Shown here in pieces: positions 36,762 to 48,130 of a stretch of 55,708 bases of DNA. Where the stretch lies: the NCBI GenBank assembly GCA_000320545.1, contig ADNK01000032.1:1-55708 (forward strand), read 5' to 3'. The position numbers were made by a program, and so were the translations under genes. Source of the stretch: Bigelowiella natans CCMP2755. Lineage: Eukaryota; Cercozoa; Chlorarachniophyceae. Under the pieces are notes generated by a model. The model was not told the DNA's origin, ran no database searches, and saw only the letters and a list, made by a program, of their open reading frames with translations. Each line of letters starts with the position of its first letter. The first letter of the stretch is position 1.

Positions 36762-39631
36762 ATGCGCTCCAAACCCCTCCTCCTTCTCCTCATCACATGT
36801 GGAGCTGTCGGGGCGTCGTTCGTGAACGATACCCTTGTGGATGGGAAGCCCAAGGTTTCGTTCATTTTGGCGAATACCTACGCACACTACCTCTTCGATT
36901 ACTCCCACGCCGCAAATGAAGCGCTCACTATCATGGTCACGCCCGTTAGCGGTGGAGACCCTGACCTTTACGTAAACGTTCAATCTCAAGGTAATTTTCC
37001 TTGTTTTTTGAAAGAGGGGAAAATAATTTTTCTCTGAAAAAACGTTATGACGTCACAAGCATTTTTTTCCGGAGTAAATAACAAAAAGCTGGACTCTTTT
37101 CTTTGTGGAAATACGATGTATTGCAACGGTGATGAATTGGACCCTGTTGTTAAATACTCAACGTAATTCTCGTGTGTCAAATGTTACACGTTATGATTTG
37201 GCAGATTTTCCGACAAGACAGAACGCGGAGCACAAGGGGCTTACAAACGGGCGTGATGTGGTGCTTATCCCGCCTTCACTGAGGGGTTCAACTATTCACA
37301 TTAGTGTTCAGGCCTACAGAGCCAACTGCAACGTTAGTATCGTAGCCCACTTCAGAGGCGAAGTGTACCTCAAAGACTCAATCCCGCAAGACGGTTACAT
37401 GCGCTCGCGCGATATGACATATTACATCTTTGATGCTGGTGCAACTGCAAGCGAAGCGGTGTTTGCTTATGCAAATATCCGAGGCTCTTCTGTCATGTAT
37501 GTCTCGGGTAACGGGAACCGACCGGATCGAGACAACTCCAGCACCTACATTTACAAAAGCTGGACCATGTTCCACCTGCCATTCGTGGTAAACAAGGCGC
37601 GGAGCCCGAAACTCTGGCCTGCAAATAACGTGTTCTACATAGCTATGTACGCTGTGACCAACTCCACCTACCGACTCATGGCCCGAACGAATGATAGATC
37701 CCACGCACTTCTCCAGAAAGGCGTCACGTTGACGGACAGCGTCGCTCCGCACGAGTATCACTACTACAAATTCCAAGCAGATAATGCCGGGTGCAACGTT
37801 TCCATCCAGCTAACCCCATTGTCAGGTGATCCAGACCTGTACGTGTCAACGACTTTTCCATACCCTAATTCATCCAATGCCGAGTGGATGTCCACTCGCA
37901 CAAGGCTCCAAGGCGATCAGGTCACCATTTACAACGCCGCCGTGGGTAAATACTGGATCGGCGTGCGCGGGTTCATGAACTCCACTTTCACCATTTCAGC
38001 GAGCATGATATGTGATGATGTGAATTCCACACACGCGACAATATTGCAAGATGGCATGCCGATCGAGGGCTCCCTTGACCGCGGTGATGTAAGGCTGTAC
38101 CGCTTCTCTGTCTCTGGAGCTACTACCGGGGTCTCATTCTCCGTCTCCGCGCACGCTGGTGACCCCGATCTCTACATTAAGCGCGGGAAGAAGTTCATTG
38201 ACCCGGACGAGGCTGATATGGCGGTCGAGACGTATGGGTCAGACTTCATCACGATTAGGCAGGGGGACCCTTTGTTCTGCCAGCATGGGTGTGACTACTA
38301 CGTGCTTGTAAAAGCTGCGGCCTCTGCGACTTACACGCTGACGGCCAAGCTGGCCTCCGGAGTCCTTGTTCTCCAGAATGGCGTGTCCACCGAGATCGAC
38401 CTCGACAAGCATGTTTACCAGTATGCGGTCGTGATGATGGACCAACCCGGCATGGATCTAACGATCTCTGTTACCGACCTCGCACGTGGTGACCCTGACC
38501 TTTACGTCTCAACCACAAACCTTCACCCGGGCAGGACCACCAATTGGACGTGGAAGTCAGAGACTATCGGTGCGGACTCCATTACGATTGCGGCCACGGA
38601 CCCCAATGCTTGCGGGGCTTGCAACTACTACGTATCCGTCTACGCCTTCACCCGCACGCATGTCAGCATCCTGGCGACTTGGGGCAAGGCCGTCGTGCTC
38701 AGGGACGGAGAACCGCAAGGCGGCTATGTTCCGAAGCATGGAACCGACTACTATGAGTTCACAGTGTATGGCGACCACGAGGACATCAGCTTCTTCTTGG
38801 GGGCCTCAGCGGGGCTTTCCGAGCTGTACATCTCGCAAACGGAGCGACCGCGTCGGGGTAATGCGAGCACGTACCAGTACTCCCAGTCCCACGACATCGC
38901 ATCCAAGTCGGTGCTAGTCGAGGCTGGGAGCAACACACACTGCACTATCCTCCACGGTGCCAGACGGATGCGGAGCATGTGCACGTATTACATCGCCGTG
39001 TATGGGTACACCGCCTCCAACTACTCGTTGGTTGCGTCCACGAACCATGCCGTGACCCAGCTGCAGAACAATCAGCCCATACAAGACCACATCGGCGCCC
39101 GCCTGTACGAGTATTTCAAGTTTTCCGTGTGGGAGCCAGGCTACGATCTCTCGATCGTCGTCACGAAGATCTCAGGAGATCCGGACCTCTACCTGTCGCG
39201 CGTGCACCAATATCCTAACCGCACGCAGCCGCACTCGCAGACGATAACCTCGAGGAGCATTGGGAATGATTCGTTCTTCATAGATAACGCAACGGTTGGA
39301 ACCTATTACATCGGCGTCTATGGCTACCGGTTTAGCACGTTCACGCTCCTCGCAAGTCTCACCAAGAGCAACGCTTCAAGTGAATGCAACGCTACGACGT
39401 CCGGGCTGAGCTGTGATGTTATGACTCTCATCAATGGTCAGCCGCAGAGTGGCAAGCTGCACAAGCATGGATGGAGGTGATCCCCCCCCCCCCCACCCCC
39501 CCCTCTAACACGCATATTGATTGTTCCCCCCACCCTTTAACACACACGTGTTAATGGAGTGTTTGTGGAATAAACTGTAGTCTCGTCATGCAAACCCAAC
39601 CCACCTTCTCGCCCCCCTCATCACCTTTTGC

Positions 39632-39662
<31 letters not shown>

Positions 39663-40419
39663 TATCAGATATTTCCGGTTCGTGGTGACCGACAACAGCA
39701 CGGAGGTAGCGTTCGCCCTTCTACGGGTTATCGGCGACCCGGATCTGTACGTCAAGTACGGGGCGCTGCCCACGCGGCACAGCTACGATAAGCACTCCGT
39801 GCGCTACGGACGGGATTTTGTGAACTATCGCTTTCCCAAGGTCGGGGTGTACTATGCGGGCATCTATGCGTATTCGAGCTGTACATTCACTATAAGAGCG
39901 TCTACCAGAAACATCGCACAAGCGCTGCAGGCGGACGTTGCGATCCAGGACACCGTGAACAAGCACGAGAGTGTGCAGTACTACTACGACGTCGCGGATC
40001 GCCAGCACGACCTGTCGTTCATCCTCACGCCGTTGTCTGGTGACCCTGACCTGAACGTTACCCTGCACGGCCAAGTATACACGTCACACTACTGGCTCGA
40101 GGACTCGGTGACCATTCCGCATTCAGACTTGACGCACTTATGCCAGACGACCACATCTACTTCGTGCCGTATTCTAATCACAGTACGCGGTTTCACGGCT
40201 GCGAGCTTCACGCTTCTCGCGACCTCATCGAACGAGACTGAGCTTGTTCATGACGTTCCGCAGGCAGGTTCTGTGCACCGCAATCAATATAAGTACTACA
40301 CCTTCCACGTCGCTGCCTCGACCTCCGTTACCATCACAGTCACGCCGACCCGTGGCCAGCTTGCGCTGTTCGTCGCGCAAGGACTCGAGCCTCCCACCGC
40401 CACCCACAACACCATTGTC

Positions 40420-40451
<32 letters not shown>

Positions 40452-40939
40452 GAGTAGTAGTAGTAGGAGTAGCTAAATCATGATGATGATTATGATGATA
40501 ATAATGACGATGGTGATAGTAATAACGATGGCTGGAATCAATAAATTTCTTCACACCCTCACTATCGTACGAACTATCTATCCATCCCCCTTTCAACAGG
40601 CCGCACCGTTCACGTACGGAGGAGCTCACCTATCATTCGTTGCTGGAAACCATGGGGGTTGCCAAAACGATGGCGAGAGCGACATCACGATGTGCACGTA
40701 CACGATCGGCGTAAGGGGAATGAGCCATGCAGCAGCAGGCGTCGAATACGCAACAGAGTACGTGTACGTGTACGTGTATGTGTGACTGAGTGTGTGGGTG
40801 TGCGTGCTGCACATACACATTTGTTAGTACTTCATCGTGGTAGTAGTAGTAGTTTAACCGTACCATGGACCTACGGCAATAGGCAGACTGAAGAAACAGA
40901 GAGAGAGAGAGAGAGAGAGTAAGCAAGATGATCACGTGG

Positions 40940-40978
<39 letters not shown>

Positions 40979-41412
40979 GTTCTCGGTCGTGGCGCGCACC
41001 AAGGAGTATTCGATTCCTTTACAACAAGGCATCCCTGCCCGTGGTTGGGCAATGAGGCACACGGAGCTCTTCTACTACTTCGACGTACCAACGCGGGGCA
41101 GCGAGCTGTTCATCCAGGTCACTAGGATTACTGGCGACCCTGATCTTTACGTCTCGGAAAAGGTCGGTCACTTATAGCAGTAACTGCAGCAGCGATTGCA
41201 ATGGTTGATCGCACGCATGCGGATGGTACATGCATGCCACAGCATTGTGTCACCGCTTCGCACTTTCAACTTTTCTTGAGTTTCGTCCTTTTCATGTCGT
41301 CACCATAAAACTACCTCATTCCGTCATCATCATCGTCGTCATCAACCCTTCTAGCCTTCCTTCTTCCAAAAAGTTGTCTCATACTATGTCAACCTGATCC
41401 TCCTCACCGAAG

Positions 41413-41446
<34 letters not shown>

Positions 41447-44400
41447 TTTTAACTCTCCACAGACCACGCGCCCCTCACGCACAGTCTTCGATCGGCGTTC
41501 GATCCATTTCGGATCTGACGGCGTCGTGATTGAGCACGCCAACGCGACCCGGTACTACATAGGGGTCTATTCTTTCATCAACTCGACCTACACCATCACA
41601 GCGCAGGTCCTCGACCCGTCGCAGCAAGAACGTCTCCCTCTCGTCGACGGAACACCGCAGGCCGGTATCGTGGCCAGGGGGTTACACCGCACGTACATCT
41701 TCCGCCTCCCTGCGGTGACGGAGAGCCTGACCTTCTCGCTCTCCACCATTATCGGTGACCCTGATCTGAACGTGACGATGGTGACGACCCACCAGAGCAT
41801 CGTGCGGCGTAAGTATGGAAGCGACGTGATTGTCATCCACCACGCCCCTGCTGGAAACTACCTCGTCGATGTGACAGGGTATCAGGACGCCAGTTACACC
41901 ATCCTCGCCGTCACCGATCAAGTGGGCACGCTCCTGCTCGATGGTGTGCCGATTCGCGATGAGGTGGGGTACCGGCAGTACGACTACTTCGAAGTCTACG
42001 TTGATAGGACCGACGAGGATCTCACGGTCACGCTCACGGCCTTTGAGGGCGACCCAGACCTGTACATCTCCGACTCCGTGCGCCGCCCCAGCCAGCGGTA
42101 CGGCACGTACAACTTCTCGTCGAGGCTGTACGGCGAAGACGCGATCACCATTCCGAGGGGCTTGCTTCGTCGCGGCTACTACTACATCTCAGTGTTTGGG
42201 CCGCTGAATAACTGCTCGTACTCCATCATGTCCACCTTCTCCAACCGGACGATTCTGCAGGACGGTGTGCCGCAGGCTGGCAGAGCTGCCTCCAATGCTG
42301 GGAACTACTATGAGTGAGTGGTGGAGTAATAGAACGTGCCTGCCCGCCTGCCTGCCTGCCTGCTGCCCTGTAATCCTGAAAGGAAGGAAGGAATGAATGC
42401 CTGCCTGCCTACCTACCTATCTGCTTGCTGTGAAATGATGTATTATTGTTGATTATTTATGTATGATGCCCGTGGTGAAGGTGATGATGATAATGATGAT
42501 GATGATTATGGGGGGGGGGGGTTGGTGAATATGACCATACGATTTTGCGATATGTATAAGCATCTATCAAGCGATGGATGTGCCTATCTGTTCCCCTTCC
42601 TTAACCGCCCGCCTCGGTCTCCTCCTCCTCCCTCACACCTCCTCCCACTCCTCCTCCTCCTCCTTTTCGGACGATGGTGAAACAGATACCGGACGCCAGC
42701 GGGCAACTCTTCGCTGCGGTTTACCCTGCAGATGTACCGAGGTCGAGGCGACCTGTACATCTCGAGCCATGGCCCGCCCATCGCGCGCGATCCACGGAGC
42801 TGGCACTGGCGGTCCATGAGCATCGTGTCCCCCCCCGTCATATCCATCCCGGCCTCTGACCCTTTTTACAACCCGGGTGAGACGCTTCGGATTCTTGTCC
42901 ATTGCCACCGCAACTGCTCCTACGCGGTCACCGCGAGCTCGGCTATTGCCGTGACCACCCTCCAGGCCGGCGTGACCCAGTTCCAGCACGGCCGAGGCGG
43001 CGACACCTTCCTCTACAGCTTCGATATGACCAACCAGGGCTACGACATGGAGGTCACGGTCGACGCCATTGTGGGTGGCGTTTCCATTCAGGTCTCGAAG
43101 ACCTCGAAGCAGGGGCCATGGCAGTGGACGAATGAGGTGAGCACGGGAACGCGACTGCCCCTCATCGACATACCATTCAACGACCCCAACGGCGGAGTGG
43201 GAACGTATTACATCAAGGCCAACGTCCACAGCAACTCTTCCTTCGGCCTCACAGCATATGCCTTTGATCCGATGGAGCAGCGCAACGTGACAGGGAGGAT
43301 GCTCACAGATGGGCTGCCGCAGGTAGCCCTTGTGAAGCAGCGCAAGCTTCGTTACTTCCGATTCAACATCGACCAGGCGGAGGACGTAACAGTGTCAGTG
43401 ACGCCCCGCTACGGAGACCCTGACCTCTACATCACGCTCGACGGCAGCGTGCCCTCCAGATCCAACTATCTCTTCCATTCCATCGGCTTTGGCTCTGACG
43501 AGATCACGGTGCCACGCGGCTCGATACTCCACGCGTGCGGGCTCGACCTGCGGCACTGCACGCTGAGGGTGGCGGTGTACGCGTTCCGGCAGCAAGCGCT
43601 CTGCTCCATCACGGCCACGAGCTCGGGCAGGATCTCCATCCTGGAGGCAGGCGAGACCAAGACCGGCCAGGTGGAGATCGGCCACTACCGCGAGTACGTG
43701 ACGTACGTCCCTGAATCGTTCGCAGATCTCTCCGTGGAGGTCACCAACATCTCGCCCGGTGACCCAGATCTCTTCCTCGCGCCTTGGCCGCACCCCAACC
43801 GCTCGCACTACCAGTACAAGAAAACTACGCAGGGCCGCGACACCATCACCGTCAGCAACGTGACGGGGAGATACTACTACATCAGCGTCTACGGGTTCAA
43901 ATCGGTGACGTTCCGGCTAACGGTGACGCTGAGCGGCAAAGCGACGACGCTGCTGGACGGCGTCACGCAGAATGGCTTCGTCAAGTCCGGGAGCTATCAA
44001 TACTATCGACTCTACCAGCCACAGTCGTCTGTGACTCTGATGCTGCACACCTTTAGCGGGCAGGCGGTGATGTACGCTTCCTCAAGAACCACACACCCCT
44101 CCAGCACTGACAACCAGCTTACGACCGAAAAAGTGGGGATGGGGATACGGCGAGGGGAGATACAGTTCACGAGGGACATGATCTGTGCGGGCTGCGACAT
44201 CTACGTGAGCGTGTTCGGAACTACCGACAGCCCGTTCTCTGTGCTGGCCTCGTCAGGCGGCGAGAAGGCGACGCTGCTGCTCTACAGCCAGCCAACGAAT
44301 GGGCAGGTGGATAACCGACAGCAAGGATCCTCCGTTAGGTACTATGAGTTCCTCCTCGACAGCAACGATACCGACGTGTCGCTGGTAGTCACCACCATCT

Positions 44401-45468
44401 CAGGCGCCGTTGATCTTTACGTGGGGCTCAATGCCTACCCCACCCGGGACTCGTATAAGTACGTCGCCGCTGGCGATAGCGGAACCTACCAAGCCGTCGA
44501 TATTGACAATGGGGAGGCCGGGACCTACTATGCAGCCGTGTTCCCACGCCCTGGGAACCTTGGCACGTCCATCTTCTTCATCAGCGCAAGCACCGACAAC
44601 ACGATGCTCCAATCGGGCACGCCGCAGGACGGCCGTTTATCGCGCGAAGGCAGCTTCTTCTTCGTGCACAGCTCCACCAAGCAGGACCTGGAGATCTCCG
44701 TGCAGCCGAAGGACGAGCTGTACAGCAAGGACCTGCAGTTCAGCGTGTTCGTATCCACGACGAAGAACAAGCCCTCCGCCAGCGACAACGACTTCTCGGC
44801 AACGCTCAAGGAGGGCGATGTGTTGCGTATTCCCACCGTAGAATCGAGGTCCTGCAGCCAGGTGTACGCCCAGGCGGCGACTTGCGTTCTTTACATCAAC
44901 GTCGTGCCTGCCAGCGCCGCGGATAGCGGCAAGGCGTTCACCATCGTTGCGAGCTCTCCGGAGACGATCAAGCAGCTGCAGAACCGCGTCGTGACCAAGG
45001 AAGCGTTCAACGGATCACTCAAGTGGGCCTATTATGAGTCGTATGTCTCCAAAGCGGTAGTATAACTAATAAAATTATATTTCTATCGTTACCTCCTCCT
45101 CCTCCTCTTGATTGATCATGGGTGTTAGCGTAGCGTTTTGAAGGAGGAGATACCCGGTAGTGTAGCAGTAGTAATTTACGGATATTTGTTCTCTTTCCTC
45201 TTCTCCTCCTCCCCCTCCTCCTCCTCATCATCCTTCAGGCAACCAAGTACGTGATCGAGCTGGAACCGTGCATCGGAGAGACAGATCTGTATGTCTCTTA
45301 CAAGGCGACGAAACCCACGGAATCCAGCAGCACCTGGAACTCCAAGAGAGATGATGCTCTGGATATCATTGAAATTAATGAAAACAGGTAGGAGTAGTCG
45401 TAGTAGTAGTAGTAGTAGTAGAAGAAGAAGAAGAAGAAGAAGAGGCGTTTCTGCTGTGTTTGGTGTTT

Positions 45469-45503
<35 letters not shown>

Positions 45504-45600
45504 TTGTTTGTGTCTGTGTGTTCTCTTGGATCTAGAGAATGAAGATGATGATGGTGTTGCAATAATACTAATAACAACGGGGAAACACGAAAGTGGTCTG

Positions 45601-45639
<39 letters not shown>

Positions 45640-46733
45640 TGTGAAGAGGCGAAGAAGAATAGGGGAAATCTGAATGATAACGCTCACACCCAACGGGCTG
45701 ATTGGTTGATGACAGGTTCTTCGATTCTTCCATGTACATCGGCGTAAATCTGGCCAGCGGCTCCCATGCATTGTACAAGATACGCGGCAGCATCTTTTAC
45801 CCTGACGACCCTCTCAGCAGCAACAAGTCGTACACACCCACCGATACGCTCCTCCAGGTCGTCCCCCAGAGTGACGGTGCGGCCAAAGTGGTATGGAACA
45901 CGAAGGGGCTCGGGGGCAAGGACAAGTATCACACCCTGTACTGGGTACCGAGGGACTTCGCAAAGCGGATGGAGACGATCACCTACTCAGCGTGCGGTCT
46001 CAGGGAGGGGTAAGTTGTAGATTGTGTGGTAAAAGATTACACGCATGATGAAGTGTCCGTTCCTACCACATCTAGAAAGCGGCCATTGAACTAATGCTAT
46101 TATTCGCAATAAAAACAACAGCTACGCACGGTACGGGGACAGCGGTAGCTCTGGATTCAGGCAGGCGTTCGATTCGGAGAAAACTGCGGCTGGCTTCAGG
46201 CACGCAAGTCTGCCCAAAGGCAGTTTCGCTGAGGGTGTGCTGTACGACGTGAACATCGTTGCTCACATGGAGGACGGCACTGAGGTTGCTTATAAAGTCT
46301 CGCAGTTTACCCACCCGGGCGCTAGTGCTGGAGGTGGAGGTGGTGGCAACAATAATGGGGGGGGCACGTTGCAGCTTGTCCTCGGTATTAGTATTCCGTT
46401 GTTCCTCATCTGCATGGCAGCGATAGTCTACCTCGTCGTGAAAAATAGGAAACTTACGCGCGAGCTCGAGGTGGAGATGCACGATGTGCCCATCCGCTTA
46501 GGTGGTGAGATCTCCACCACGCCCATTACATCTCATATGGCCCGCGACAAGACGCAGAAGTACTCGCGATTGCTTTCTGAGGTGATTGATTCTTTCGATT
46601 CACTAATGGAATTTTCCATAATCCAAGATAATGTTTGATTTTTGCCGTTTGTCGGTCGTCTATGCAGATGGATGACGAAGATGATGAGAAATTCGATGAA
46701 GTGGGCGATTTTGCTTCACTGCCTGAAGTTTGA
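36762..46733 (+). CDS. Giant type I membrane protein with about 21 PPC-like repeats (11 exons)
   Basis: Exons 36762-36990, 37205-39476, 39669-40416, 40600-40757, 40979-41162, 41463-42313, 42686-45056, 45239-45387, 45716-46009, 46122-46581 and 46668-46733 sum to 7782 nt, 2593 residues, in one frame. It begins with a signal peptide (MRSKPLLLLLITCGAVGA). The extracellular part is a tandem array of units of about 110-120 residues. A typical unit reads (V/L)T-x-x-x-GDPDLYVS, then a Trp/Ser segment, then YYIGVYG and FT(I/L)-A, then a GVPQxG-type linker. Twelve units keep the exact GDPDL core; about nine are degenerate. This matches the bacterial pre-peptidase C-terminal (PPC) beta-sandwich pattern. 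Many N-x-S/T sequons and scattered Cys pairs fit a secreted location. A Gly/Asn-rich hinge precedes a single membrane helix (about 2502-2525, LVLGISIPLFLICMAAIVYL) and a 68-residue acidic-ended cytosolic tail. A receptor, adhesin or cell-coat role is inference. Confidence 0.9.
39481..39507. repeat. C-rich tract after a splice donor; (CTG)n at 39626-39661
   Basis: A nearly pure C tract follows the donor at 39477, and a CTG run ends just before the acceptor at 39668, both in one short intron of the PPC-repeat gene. Confidence 0.9.
40420..40470. repeat. (AGT)n trinucleotide run at an intron start
   Basis: The run begins within four bases of the donor after 40416 in the PPC-repeat gene. A (CTA)n run lies at 41411-41440 and a TAG/AAG run at 45397-45440 in other introns of this gene. 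Confidence 0.9.
40941..40977. repeat. (TG)n run directly forming a 3' splice region
   Basis: The TG run reads straight into the acceptor AG at 40977-40978, ahead of the exon starting at 40979, leaving no ordinary polypyrimidine tract. A GA run lies at 40895-40918 in the same intron, and TG runs at 45471-45502 and 45600-45642 lie in a later intron. Confidence 0.9.
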
Positions 46734-47766
46734 ATAGAAAATGACATTGGGATGCTATGACAGTGCATATGCGTACGGCGTTTTGGCAGTCTCGTCATTT
46801 TCAAACGAAAAGGATAAGTTACGTGAATTATTTGAATGAGTAGCCAAAACACCTACATGTCATGGCTGGTAAGCTTTACGTCGTTCAAATTCGGAAGCAT
46901 TGATGTTCCTGGATTTAGGAACTTTGAACTATCATAATTTCGATCAAGCGCATGGACATCTCTGATCTTGTAGCAGCTACCTAGCTACGATGTGCGCTGC
47001 GGCATGTAGACAGTGGCATGTCAAATGTGTTGTGTCGGAACACAACGCATGTTGCCATTCTAGCTAGCTAGCTGCTAGCACTGCAAGACGGTTACAATGA
47101 AATGATGATGATTGCATTTTTTCAATGGTCATCTAGCTAGCTAGCTAGCTAGTCATCCCAATCTAGCTGTCTTGCTAGCTAGTGATAGTGAGCTAGCTAC
47201 GTGAAAACATGAACCCAATTTGCGCGAACAACTCATTGCGTTGTCATGCGAGCTAGTATACTAGCCATGTCATCTAGCCATGCTAGCATGGCAGCATGCA
47301 CGCATGCACGCTGCTGCTAGGCTGGCTGGCTGGCTGGCTGGCATGTCCAATTGCACCCGCTAGCCCGCGACTCATGCAGCCTCACAGTGACTTGCATGGC
47401 TTGCCGCCCGTCTAGCCGTGCTAGCTAGCTGGCATGCTGGCATGGTTCTTTCTTGCTAGCTCATAAGCTCGGTCAACATTTTCATGTCGTCGTTTCTGTC
47501 ATGCTGACACAATGTCTAGATGTGCGCGGCTTTCTAGCTAGCTTTCAGCTTTTGACCTGTCTAGCTGTTGCACAGTTGTTTGTTGAGCTTCGTTTGTGCA
47601 ACGTTTGGTGACGTCCATGCTGGCATGCTGGCATGGATGTGCGTGCCTGCCAGCGTGCCTGGCGATTTATGTATGGGCACGGGGCTGTGCACCTAGCAAC
47701 GCAACAAGTGATCCACTGCAGCACGTCCATGCAAACAACCTGCACGTGCTTGCTAGCTTGGTGCAA
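46734..47766. other. CTAG-rich spacer up to the LTR element
   Basis: No gene is seen. The region is dense in TAGCTAGCTAG, GGCTGGCTGG and GCATGC words, and 47083-47135 resembles 5483-5532. The LTR element inserted into this kind of sequence, which resumes at 52914. Confidence 0.5.
47763..47766. repeat. Target-site duplication GCAA (left; right copy 52914-52917)
   Basis: GCAA immediately precedes the TG of the left LTR and immediately follows the CA of the right LTR. Fifth bases on either side do not match, so the duplication is 4 bp as seen. Confidence 0.75.
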
Positions 47767-48091
47767 TGTAGCGCGTACTACTACGCGAGCACAAGTCACG
47801 TGCGACAACAAAGGGGTTGTCGCGGATATAGAATATAGATAACGTAGATATTAATACAGTATAGGCACGTGGGTTCCGGCGGGACTCATGGCAGCACACC
47901 GGAAGTGTGCTGCCCCACGTGCGGCGGCATTCGCGAAAGCTTCGCGAATGATTACGCAGTGCACGATTTAATAAAAATATAATCTTTAATAAAAATGAAC
48001 ATAACTCTTCAAAAGGAAGCAAACGTGCCTTCCCCCCCCCTGCCTACTTGTGCACGTAGCGCCTCGGCCTGTGAACACCTTACGCGCAACA
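47767..48091 (+). repeat. 5' long terminal repeat (325 bp)
   Basis: Starts TGTAGCGCG and ends GCGCAACA. It aligns without gaps to 52589-52913 at a constant offset of 4822, and I see no mismatch. Two AATAAA-type signals lie near 47968-47995, a normal place for LTR polyadenylation. Confidence 0.96.
47866..47950. other. Nested hairpin plus second palindrome inside the LTR
   Basis: CACGTGGG (47866-47873) pairs with CCCACGTG (47914-47921). Inside it GCAGCACAC (47891-47899) pairs with GTGTGCTGC (47905-47913) around a 5-base loop. Just downstream a 10-bp stem (47928-47937 with 47941-47950) around AGC forms another hairpin. The same set recurs in the right LTR at 52688-52772. These may be structural RNA signals or protein-binding palindromes. 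Confidence 0.85.
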
Positions 48092-48096
48092 ACCTT

Positions 48097-48114
48097 TGGC
48101 TTCCACGCGGGGGA
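48097..48114 (+). promoter_or_regulatory. Candidate primer-binding site
   Basis: Five bases after the 5' LTR a TGG opens an 18-base stretch (TGGCTTCCACGCGGGGGA) that would pair with a tRNA 3' end finishing in CCA. The primer tRNA was not identified. Confidence 0.5.
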
Positions 48115-48130
48115 AACGATTTGACTAACA

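Noticed and set aside
42574-43229. Long overlapping open frames on both strands inside the large PPC exons
   Set aside because: They are alternative-frame shadows of GC-rich coding sequence; the frame with GDPDL units joins across all exons in phase.
47762-47766. A 5-bp target-site duplication for the LTR element
   Set aside because: Only GCAA matches on both sides; the fifth base differs, so 4 bp is what the sequence supports.
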